Part shown: one piece after another, positions 1 to 7,596 of the stretch
Position numbering within the stretch: position 1 is the stretch's first letter
Layout: each line of letters opens with the position of its first letter
Assembly (NCBI GenBank): GCA_030652345.1
Contig: JAUSAU010000033.1
Coordinates: forward strand, 1 to 19,455
Reading direction: 5' to 3'
From: Coriobacteriia bacterium
GTDB lineage: Bacteria; Actinomycetota; Coriobacteriia; Anaerosomatales; PALSA-660
Length of the DNA: 19,455 nt
Notes under the pieces: generated by a model
What the model saw: the letters and a program-made list of their open reading frames with translations, nothing else
Told to the model about the DNA's origin: nothing
Database searches by the model: none
Translations under genes and position numbers: made by a program

Positions 1-1
1 C

Positions 2-376
2 ATGGTGAGCGTGCTCGGGGATGCGATCGCCCCGCTCATCGACACCGCCGCCACGCTCGGCCTGCAGGCGCTCGTCGAAGTCGTCTCGCTGACCGAGCTC
101 GACATCGCGCGCCGCGCGGGTGCCACGCTCGTGGGCGTCAACACGCGCGACCTGCACACCCTCGCCGTGGACCCGGCTCTCGCGATGCCGGTGATCGCGG
201 AAGCGAAGCGGCTGGGTATGACAGCAGTGCTCGCAAGCGGCGTGAAATCGCGCGCCGATGTGGAAGCGGCCGCGGTGGCCGGCGCCGACGCCGTGCTGGT
301 GGGGGAGACGCTCATGCGAGCGGACTTCCCCGAGGACGTTCTCGCAGATCTGACGGGCGTCGCAAAGCGCCCGTGA
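2..376 (+). CDS. trpC: Indole-3-glycerol phosphate synthase, C-terminal part (5' end outside window)
   Basis: TrpC closes the indole ring, converting CdRP to indole-3-glycerol phosphate in cytoplasmic tryptophan synthesis. Only the last ~124 residues of a family that is usually 250-270 long are present, so the gene is cut by the left edge and the ATG at position 2 is internal. The visible part covers the second half of the (βα)8 barrel: ALVEVV (the catalytic-Glu strand), GVNTRDL (family GINNRDL, with the substrate-binding Asn) and ADAVLVGETLMRA (phosphate-binding strand 8). One oddity is that the family motif SESGI reads L-A-S-G-V here, so the conserved Glu before the Ser is Ala (codon 233-235). 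A 72-nt gap separates it from the next trp gene. Identity is secure from the motifs and the trp context; whether the substitution matters is unknown. Confidence 0.93.
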   Translation: MVSVLGDAIAPLIDTAATLGLQALVEVVSLTELDIARRAGATLVGVNTRDLHTLAVDPALAMPVIAEAKRLGMTAVLASGVKSRADVEAAAVAGADAVLVGETLMRADFPEDVLADLTGVAKRP

Positions 377-448
377 TCGCATAGCCCACGCACTCGATCG
401 AACAGAGACCACGGTACGCACGGACCACACGAGGAGAGGAGCACGAGG

Positions 449-1816
449 ATGCCATCCGACAAGACGAGGTTCGGACTCGACGAGACCAGGATCCCCGAGG
501 CCTGGTACAACGTGGTGCCCGACCTGAAGAGCCCGCCGGCGCCGCCCAAGGCGTTCGCGCCCGACGGCACCGAGCTCGGCATGGACCAGATCGGTGAGCG
601 GCTCGCGTCGCTCTTCCCGATGGAGATCCTGAAGCAGGAGATGTCGGCGGATCGCTGGATCGACATCCCCGGCGCTGTCATCGACGTCTACAAGTCGTAC
701 CGCCCGTCGCCGCTGCTGCGCGCCCGGCAGCTGGAGACCGACCTGGGCCTGCCCGCCGGCGTCAAGATCTTCTACAAGTACGAGGGAGTGAGCCCGGCCG
801 GTTCGCACAAGCCCAACACCGCCATCCCGCAGGCCTACTACAACAAGGCCGAGGGCATCACCAAGATCTCGACCGAGACCGGCGCCGGCCAGTGGGGTAG
901 CGCCATGTCGATCGCCGGCGCGCTCTACGGCATCGACGTCGAGGTCTTCATGGTCGGTATCTCGTATGACCAGAAGCCGTACCGCCGCATCCTGATGGAG
1001 ACGTACGGCGGCACCGTGCACAAGTCGCCGAGCAACCTCACCGAGGCCGGACGCCACGTGCTCGCGATGGACCCCGACTCGACGGGCTCGCTCGGCATCG
1101 CCATCTCCGAGGCCTGCGAGGTCGCGCTGAAGGACCCGGGAACGCACTACGCGCTCGGCTCGGTCCTCAATCACGTCTGCCTGCACCAGACCATCATCGG
1201 CCTCGAGGCGATCGAGCAGATGCAGCTCGCCGAAGAGGAGCCCGACGTCGTCATCGCCTGCGTGGGCGGCGGCTCGAACTTCGCCGGCCTCGCCTTCCCG
1301 TACTACCACCGCAAGCTTGCCGGCAAGAGCAACGCGCGCCTGCTCGCCGTCGAGCCGAAGGCCTGCCCGACGCTGACCGCCGGCGAGTACAAGTACGACC
1401 TCGGCGACGAGGCGGGCATGACGCCGCAGATGCTGATGTACACGCTCGGCCACGACTTCGTCCCTGCCGGCATCCACGCCGGCGGCCTGCGCTACCACGG
1501 CGACTCGCCGCTCGTCAGCCAGATGGTCCACGACGGTGACGCCGACGCGGTCGCCGTCGACCAGACCGCCTGCTTCGCCGCGGCCGTGCAGTTCGCGCGC
1601 GCCGAGGGCATCCTGCCCGCACCCGAGTCGAGCCACGCCATCCGCGCGGCGATCGACCAGGCGCTCGAGGCCGCAGAGGCCGGCGAGGACCGGGTCATCC
1701 TGTTCAACCTCTCAGGTCACGGCCACTTCGACCTGGCCGCCTACGCGGCCTACAACTCCGGTGAGCTGAAGGACTTCGACTTCGCAGCCGGCTCCACGCT
1801 CTGCGAGACCGAGTAG
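449..1816 (+). CDS. trpB2: TrpB2-type tryptophan synthase beta chain (TrpB-like, COG1350 type)
   Basis: This is a PLP enzyme making L-tryptophan from indole and serine, or in some TrpB2 proteins from phosphoserine. The 455 residues exceed the ~400 of classical TrpB and show TrpB2 hallmarks: an extended N-terminus (EAWYNVVPDL, then the stretch after SYRPSPLLRA), PLP lysine K121 in GSHKPNTA instead of the classical HTGAHKINN, catalytic glutamate E143 in ETGAGQWG exactly 22 residues later, the insertion with YDQKPYRRILMETYG, and the phosphate-binding loop VGGGSNFAG. An excellent ribosome site (GAGGAGAGGAG) precedes the ATG. It lies between trpC and trpF, with a classical trpB further down the same operon. 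TrpB2 proteins lack parts of the TrpA-interaction surface and are thought to act alone or as an indole salvage enzyme. That this one does so is inference. Confidence 0.95.
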   Translation: MPSDKTRFGLDETRIPEAWYNVVPDLKSPPAPPKAFAPDGTELGMDQIGERLASLFPMEILKQEMSADRWIDIPGAVIDVYKSYRPSPLLRARQLETDLGLPAGVKIFYKYEGVSPAGSHKPNTAIPQAYYNKAEGITKISTETGAGQWGSAMSIAGALYGIDVEVFMVGISYDQKPYRRILMETYGGTVHKSPSNLTEAGRHVLAMDPDSTGSLGIAISEACEVALKDPGTHYALGSVLNHVCLHQTIIGLEAIEQMQLAEEEPDVVIACVGGGSNFAGLAFPYYHRKLAGKSNARLLAVEPKACPTLTAGEYKYDLGDEAGMTPQMLMYTLGHDFVPAGIHAGGLRYHGDSPLVSQMVHDGDADAVAVDQTACFAAAVQFARAEGILPAPESSHAIRAAIDQALEAAEAGEDRVILFNLSGHGHFDLAAYAAYNSGELKDFDFAAGSTLCETE

Positions 1817-1829
1817 GACCGACGAGACC

Positions 1830-2485
1830 ATGGCGACGAGGCCTCTCCGGACGAGGGTGAAGATCTGCGGGCTGTGTTCCGCCGATGACGCGCGCGCGGC
1901 CGCGCGCGCGGGGGCGGACGCGCTCGGCGTCATCCTCGTTCCGGGGGCCCGTCGCCGGGTCACGTCCGAAGAGGCGGCTGCCGTCCTCGCCGACGCCCCG
2001 CCCTTCGTGGCGCGAGTCGGCGTGTTCGTGGATGCCTCCGCCGATGAGATCGCGGAGGCCGTCGAACGCATCGGGCTGACGCACGTGCAGCTCCACGGTG
2101 CCGAGACGCCCGCGTTCTGCGCCGCGATGCCGGTCCCCGCGATCAAGGTCTTCCGTGTGGGTCCCGGCTTCGCCACGTCGGTGCTCGAGCCCTATCGGGG
2201 CGCCGTCACCGCCATCCTGCTCGACACGCTCGTCGAAGGTGAGCACGGCGGCACCGGCCATGCGTTCGCCTGGGCGGACTTGCCCGAACTACCGGACCTC
2301 GCTCCCGTGATCGTCGCGGGCGGCCTCACTCCCGACAGCGTCGGCGCGGCGGTCCGAACCCTGCGCCCGTTCGCCGTCGACGTCTCTTCCGGCGTCGAGG
2401 CGAGCATGCGCGTCAAAGACCACGACCGGATCGCGGCGTTCGTGCGTGCCGTGCGCGCCGCAGACAGCGAGGAGACGACAGCACC

Positions 2486-2489
<4 letters not shown>
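1830..2489 (+). CDS. trpF: Phosphoribosylanthranilate isomerase
   Basis: TrpF carries out the Amadori rearrangement of phosphoribosylanthranilate to CdRP, the step before TrpC. The 219-residue product has the whole family pattern: VKICGL at the N-terminus with general-base C13, the barrel strand GVILVPGARRRVT (family GFIFYPKSPRYV), VGVFVD, VQLHG, the general acid D132 in ILLDT, and the phosphate-binding strands VAGGLTPDSV and DVSSGVE near the C-terminus. Length is usual for a monofunctional TrpF. It starts 13 nt after the trpB2 stop with only a weak ribosome site, which suggests dependence on upstream translation. Its TGA overlaps the ATG of trpB (ATGA at 2486-2489), a classic coupling arrangement. 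Confidence 0.96.
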
Positions 2490-3705
<1,216 letters not shown>

Positions 3706-3706
<1 letters not shown>

Positions 3707-4500
3707 TGGGCCTGGCCCGCGCGTTCGGATCGCACGGGGCGACGCTCGTCACGTACCTCATGGCCGGCTACCCGGACCGCGAGACATCGCTGGCAGCCGT
3801 CCGCGCAGCCGTCGCCGGCGGCGCGGGCCTCATCGAGCTCGGCGTGCCCTACGGCGACCCGCTCGCCGACGGCCCGACGATCGTCGAGGCTGCCGAGGTC
3901 GCCCGGGCCGCGGAGGGCGGCTTCGGCCTGGCCGAGACCCTGGCGCTGGCCGCGGAGTTGACCGCCGAGCCCGGCATGCCGCCCATCGCGCTCATGACCT
4001 ACCTCAACCCCATGCTGCGCTACGGGCTGCCGCGCCTCGCTGCCGACGCCGCTGCGGCCGGCATCGGCGGCTTCATCGTCCCCGACCTGCCCCCCGACAA
4101 CCCGATGACGAAGATGTGGCGTGCAGCATCGGCGCCGCACGACATCGACACGGTCTTCCTCGCGGCGCCGACCTCGACGCCCGAGCGGATGCGCACCGTG
4201 GCCGAGGCGTCGAAGGGATTCGTCTACCTCGTGTCGAGCACGGGTGTGACGGGGGAGCGCTCGGAAGTCGCCGCCGGTCTGGCGTCGCTCGTCGAGCGGC
4301 TGCGCGAGTGGAGCGGCGACCTGCCGGTCGCCGTCGGGTTCGGCGTTTCCACGCCGCAGCAGGCGGCCGAGGTGGCCGTCCTCGCCAACGGCGTCATCGT
4401 CGGCAGCGCGATCGTGAAGCGCCAGCGCGACCCGGAGGCCGTCGGCGCGTTCGTGTCGGAGCTGGCTGCTGCGGTGCGTACTGCCGAATCGGGCCGCTAA
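3706..4500 (+). CDS. trpA: Tryptophan synthase alpha chain
   Basis: TrpA cleaves indole-3-glycerol phosphate to indole and glyceraldehyde 3-phosphate and passes indole to TrpB. The chosen start is GTG at 3706, sharing its G with the TAG of trpB. The frame is open far upstream but that stretch lies inside trpB. This gives 264 residues, close to the family norm. Visible motifs are VTYLMAGYPD at the N-terminus, catalytic E44 and D55 in LIELGVPYGDPLADGP (spacing 11 as in E49/D60 of Salmonella), IALMTYLNPMLRYG, GGFIVPDLPPD, the phosphate-binding region VYLVSSTGVTGER, and VGFGVSTPQQA plus VIVGSAIV. The usual PFSDP reads PYGDP, a mild variation. Last gene of the operon; its TAA overlaps the stop of the convergent downstream gene, so no separate terminator fits between them. 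Confidence 0.97.
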
Positions 4501-5036
4501 GGAGCCGACGGAGCGTCAGTCGGCACTTCGGGGCACGGATCGGCCTTCGGCTTCTTCAACATCTTGCCGCCGAAGTACGCCGACGCCGCGATGACGGCCG
4601 CGATGCCGATGCCCATCGCCGCCATCGCCATCGGGTCGGAGGACTTGAACACGTAGCCCAGGTAGTAGACCGCCAGTACGACCACGACGACCCCGAGCAG
4701 CTTTTCCTTGAGGTCCTCGAGCGTGCGGATCTCCAGCCAGGCCGGCAGCGGCACGTCCGGGTCCACGAACAGCTCGAAGAGGCCGAGCGCGATGATGTAG
4801 ATGACGGTCGCCAGCAGGAACATGTCGGCGAGCGTGATGAAGGAGACCAGCGCGTCCTTCTCCTTGTAGGCGCCGGACACGATCTTCATCACGGTCGTCA
4901 CCGTCTGGAACGCACCCAGGAGGACGAGGGAGACCGATCCGGTGAACAGCGCGATCACGGGGATGGTCATGAAGAACCGCGTCCCGCCGATGAGCGTGCG
5001 GTAGGCGAATCTCTTCCGTGGCTTGCCGTCCACCAT
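4497..5036 (-). CDS. UPF0114/YqhA-like integral membrane protein
   Basis: Four hydrophobic segments are visible in the 179-residue protein (about residues 20-43, 66-90, 113-131 and 136-156). The middle block IALGLFELFVDPD, then PAWLEIRTLEDLKEKLLGVVVVVLAV, matches the YqhA/UPF0114 family pattern as I remember it. Members are small inner-membrane proteins without an established biochemical role. The C-terminal tail (KKPKADPCPEVPTDAPSAP) is Pro-rich and probably cytoplasmic. I chose ATG at 5036 because it has a good ribosome site on - (GAGGGAG, 6 nt upstream). An in-frame ATG at 5090 would add 18 residues but has a poorer site and lies upstream of a possible -10. It converges on trpA with overlapping stops (CTAA). 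The neighbourhood does not reveal its job. Confidence 0.8.
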   Translation of the reverse strand: MVDGKPRKRFAYRTLIGGTRFFMTIPVIALFTGSVSLVLLGAFQTVTTVMKIVSGAYKEKDALVSFITLADMFLLATVIYIIALGLFELFVDPDVPLPAWLEIRTLEDLKEKLLGVVVVVLAVYYLGYVFKSSDPMAMAAMGIGIAAVIAASAYFGGKMLKKPKADPCPEVPTDAPSAP

Positions 5037-5072
5037 GACGTACTCCCTCGCGTCGGTCCCATGCCGAGAGAC

Positions 5073-5078
5073 AGTGTA
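5073..5078 (-). promoter_or_regulatory. Candidate -10 box for the UPF0114-like gene
   Basis: TACACT on the - strand matches the σ70-type -10 consensus at four of six bases and lies about 37 nt upstream of the ATG at 5036. It would give a leader of about 30 nt that contains the GAGGGAG ribosome site. No convincing -35 hexamer is seen at the usual spacing, so this is a weak call. Confidence 0.3.
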
Positions 5079-5122
5079 CGCGAATCGCATCCCGGCGGAG
5101 CGCCCCTGTCGCGGTTTCGCGC

Positions 5123-5128
5123 TATGAT
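5123..5128 (+). promoter_or_regulatory. Candidate -10 box for the coiled-coil protein gene
   Basis: TATGAT matches the -10 consensus at five of six positions and stands out in GC-rich surroundings. It lies 45 nt before the ATG at 5174. The -35 region about 17 nt upstream is GC-rich and not consensus-like. It would drive the 5174 gene and probably the cobalamin-binding gene after it. Confidence 0.4.
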
Positions 5129-5173
5129 TGCGGCGAAGTTCCTCACGCTCGCCTCGAAGGGGGATCGTCGCCG

Positions 5174-5794
5174 ATGACCTACATGCGCATCGACACGAAC
5201 AAGTTCTGGGGCTGGGTCGTGGTCTCGCTGCTGGTGGGCCTCGGCATCGGCTTGGCCATCATGTTCTGGCAGGGCGCTCAGTCCGCCGGGCAGATCACGA
5301 AGCTACAGCGTCAACTCGAATCCAAGGCGAGTGAGGCCGGCGACGCGGCCGCCGAGCTCCAGGCGCGGCTTGCCAGCGCCGAGACCTCCATCGCCGATCT
5401 GAGCGCCGGCAACGCGCAGCTCACCGCCGATCTCGCCGCCGCGAACGCGCAGATCGCCACCCTCCAGAAGTCCGCCACCGCATCGACCTCGACATCCATC
5501 ACGATCACGTCTCGCGCGGTGTCGCCGACCAGCGTCTCCGCGAGCGGGACGATCACGCTGACGGTCAAGGTCAAGGGCAAGGCCGACAAGGTCCGGATGC
5601 AGATTCGCGGCACCTCCTACGACACGATGCACTACCTGACTCACGTCTCGACGTCCGGCGGTATCGAGACTTGGCGAGCCAAGGTCAAGGCGCCGTCGAA
5701 GAAGGGCACCTACCGGTACTACGCGGGGGCCTTCCTTGACGGCAAGAAGGTGACCATGCCGGGTACGTCAGCGTGGTCCTTCCAGGTCAAGTAG
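5174..5794 (+). CDS. Membrane-anchored coiled-coil protein with C-terminal β-rich domain
   Basis: I do not recognise a named family. The 206 residues divide clearly into three parts. Residues 12-33 form one hydrophobic helix (WGWVVVSLLVGLGIGLAIMF) with no obvious cleavage site, so it is likely an N-terminal anchor. Residues about 38-100 are an Ala/Leu/Gln-rich heptad-like helix, probably a coiled coil. A Thr/Ser linker leads to residues 108-206, a β-strand-rich domain (TITLTVKVKGKADKVRMQI, TWRAKVKAPSKKGTYRYYAGAF) resembling an extracellular Ig-like fold. An outward-facing topology is inferred. A second ATG (codon 4) is also possible. The next gene begins about 33 nt after its stop, so the two are probably cotranscribed, but no direct functional link is visible. 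Confidence 0.8.
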   Translation: MTYMRIDTNKFWGWVVVSLLVGLGIGLAIMFWQGAQSAGQITKLQRQLESKASEAGDAAAELQARLASAETSIADLSAGNAQLTADLAAANAQIATLQKSATASTSTSITITSRAVSPTSVSASGTITLTVKVKGKADKVRMQIRGTSYDTMHYLTHVSTSGGIETWRAKVKAPSKKGTYRYYAGAFLDGKKVTMPGTSAWSFQVK

Positions 5795-5827
5795 TGCCCG
5801 GCCTTGGTGAGCGATCGGACGGCGGCC

Positions 5828-6895
5828 ATGCAGCACGATGATCGTGCCGACGCGCTGGAGCGTGCAGCCCTGGACGTCGCGGACGAGGTGATGGCCTCCT
5901 ACGCCCGCAGCCGGCCGGAGCTCATGGCGACCTTCGATAGCGAGGCCCTCGCCGCGACCCGGCGCGATATCCACCATCACATCGATCATCTCGTGGTGGC
6001 GCTCAGGATGGGGGAGCCCGCCCTGTTCGACGACTACCTGGGATGGGCCGAAGACCTCTTCATCGGACTCGGGCTGCCGATGGAATGGCTTGTCGGGAGC
6101 CTTGTCGAAGTGGGCGCGGCGAGCGTGCGCGTGATCGGGCCCGAGGTCGCCGGCCCCATCGTCACGATGATCGACGACGGGCTGAGCGCGCTGCCCGACC
6201 GACCATCCGCGCCGGCCTCGAGCGTCGCGGCCGGGAGTCCCCTCGCTGCCATAGCCGTGCATTACATCGCGCTCGTGCTGGATGGCCGCGCACAGGAAGC
6301 CGTCCACCTCATGGTCTCGGAGCTGGAGAGCGGTCGTGAGGGCCGTGTCCTTCTGACCCAGGTACTCGCCCCCGCTCAGGCCGAGGTCGGGCGGCTGTGG
6401 CAGACGGGCCGCATAACGGTCGCCCAAGAGCATGTCGCCACGAGCATCGCCCAACTGGTGATGCGCGAGGTGGTGCTCCGGTCGAAGCATGAGGACGGGA
6501 CCGGGCGACGCGCCATCGTTGCGGCCGTCGGTGACGAACTGCACGACATGGGCGGCCGCATGCTCAGCGGCTTCTTCGAACTCGCCGGTTGGGACGCGGT
6601 CTTCGTAGGCGCCAACACGCCCGTCCGCAGCGTGGTCGACCATGCGAGACGGGTGGATGCCGACGTCATCGCACTCTCCTGCACCTATGCCACCGGGGTC
6701 CCGTCCGTGGTCGATGCCATCGAGGCGCTGCGCGCGCAGTCAGATAATCGCGCGAACACGCCGGTGATCGTGGGCGGGCGCGCGTTCAGCCTCGCACCGA
6801 GTCTCTGGGAACGCGTCGGTGCCGACGGATGGGCTCCCGACGCCGCAGGCGGCGTACGGCTCGCGGCCTCGCTCGCCGCGGCTCGACCCGCCTAG
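5828..6895 (+). CDS. CarH/LitR-like cobalamin-binding sensor lacking a DNA-binding domain
   Basis: The 355-residue protein has three parts. Residues ~1-125 are helical, with the pattern LFDDYLGWAEDLFIGLGLPMEWL, resembling RsbRD-type N-terminal sensor or helper domains. Residues ~140-220 are the four-helix cobalamin cap (B12-binding_2) and contain W191 and E201-H202, i.e. the W-x9-EH motif known from CarH photoreceptors. Residues ~227-350 are the Rossmann-like B12 domain with ELHDMG (H239 = predicted lower axial Co ligand), GANTP and VGGRAF. CarH and LitR carry an N-terminal MerR-type helix-turn-helix; none is visible here. It may therefore sense light or adenosylcobalamin and signal by protein contact. 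This role is inference; plain cobalamin sensing is the alternative. Start choice is uncertain: TTG 5804 and GTG 5807 are also open, and ribosome sites are weak for all. Stop overlaps the convergent yceI stop (CTAG). Confidence 0.85.
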   Translation: MQHDDRADALERAALDVADEVMASYARSRPELMATFDSEALAATRRDIHHHIDHLVVALRMGEPALFDDYLGWAEDLFIGLGLPMEWLVGSLVEVGAASVRVIGPEVAGPIVTMIDDGLSALPDRPSAPASSVAAGSPLAAIAVHYIALVLDGRAQEAVHLMVSELESGREGRVLLTQVLAPAQAEVGRLWQTGRITVAQEHVATSIAQLVMREVVLRSKHEDGTGRRAIVAAVGDELHDMGGRMLSGFFELAGWDAVFVGANTPVRSVVDHARRVDADVIALSCTYATGVPSVVDAIEALRAQSDNRANTPVIVGGRAFSLAPSLWERVGADGWAPDAAGGVRLAASLAAARPA

Positions 6896-7434
6896 GAGGG
6901 CTCCTCCAGGACGGCCTCGAGATCGATGGTGACCTCGATCTCGTCACCGAGCAGGAAACCGCTCACCTGTTCGAGTGCGGGGTGCCACAGCAATCCGAAG
7001 TCCTCACGCCGCACGGTGAGCTCCGCCTCCCAGCCCATCCGGGTCCGACCCTCGCCGTCCTTCGCCCGTCCGTTGTAGCGCGCCTCGACGCGGACCGGCC
7101 GGGTCACACCGTGGAGCGTGAGGTCACCGGTCATGGTGAGCAGACTCGGGTCGATGACATCGACCGCGGTGCTGCGGAACATGATCCGGGGGAATGACGC
7201 GACATCGAGGAAGCGTTCCGAGCGGGTCTCATCGTCACGAGCCGCCTCGTGGGTGTTCACACTGGCCGTCTCGACCCAGACCTCAGCAGCGGAGTCCGCC
7301 ATCCCGCGGTCGTCCATCACCAGCGTGCCGCCCCATCGCGTGAACGTACCGCGGACCTTCGAGATGGCGAGATGCCCGATCTTGAACGTGACGGATGAGA
7401 CGGTGGGGTCGACCGTCCAGCGGTGGGACGCCAT
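6892..7434 (-). CDS. YceI family protein (lipocalin-like, polyisoprenoid-binding fold), cytoplasmic form
   Basis: The 180-residue product shows the YceI pattern from end to end: WTVDPTVSSVTFKIGHLAISKVRGTFTRWGGTLVMDD at the N-terminus, AEVWVETASVNTHEAARDDETRSERFLDVASFPRIMFRS in the middle, then MTGDLTLHGVTRPVRVEA and the final barrel strands GDEIEVTIDLEAVL. YceI proteins form an eight-stranded antiparallel barrel that binds amphiphiles; a Thermus member holds a polyisoprenoid. No signal peptide is visible, so it is probably cytoplasmic, unlike E. coli YceI. The ATG at 7434 has AAGGG a few bases upstream and begins right at the first conserved strand; the frame is open further upstream but that stretch does not look like protein. 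It converges with the B12-sensor gene and diverges from nadE across 162 nt. Confidence 0.9.
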   Translation of the reverse strand: MASHRWTVDPTVSSVTFKIGHLAISKVRGTFTRWGGTLVMDDRGMADSAAEVWVETASVNTHEAARDDETRSERFLDVASFPRIMFRSTAVDVIDPSLLTMTGDLTLHGVTRPVRVEARYNGRAKDGEGRTRMGWEAELTVRREDFGLLWHPALEQVSGFLLGDEIEVTIDLEAVLEEPS

Positions 7435-7555
7435 GCGGAGCCCTTCGACGAGGTGACTACGCTGGACAGTGTCGCACGTCCCCGCCTCCATCCGAACACC
7501 GGACCATCGTCCGTACGACGTGCGGCGGCCCGGGGGCAGGGCCGCACGCCCGTGA

Positions 7556-7561
7556 TACGCT
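7556..7561 (+). promoter_or_regulatory. Weak candidate -10 box for nadE
   Basis: TACGCT (four of six consensus bases) occurs 36 nt before the GTG start of nadE, inside the 162-nt divergent gap shared with yceI. The same hexamer occurs upstream of the aldolase gene (10114-10119). No clear -35 partner is seen. Apart from this the gap shows nothing I can name. Confidence 0.22.
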
Positions 7562-7596
7562 GGGATCCGGGTCGGTCCTTCGACGGGGGGTTCCCA

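Noticed and set aside
366..404. GATCG...CGATC inverted repeat after trpC as a terminator or attenuator
   Set aside because: Only 5 bp, long loop, no T tract, and it lies inside an operon.
4116..5177. 353-codon open frame on + overlapping trpA end and the UPF0114-like gene
   Set aside because: Shifted frame of trpA followed by antisense of the membrane protein; no motif, highly Arg-rich.
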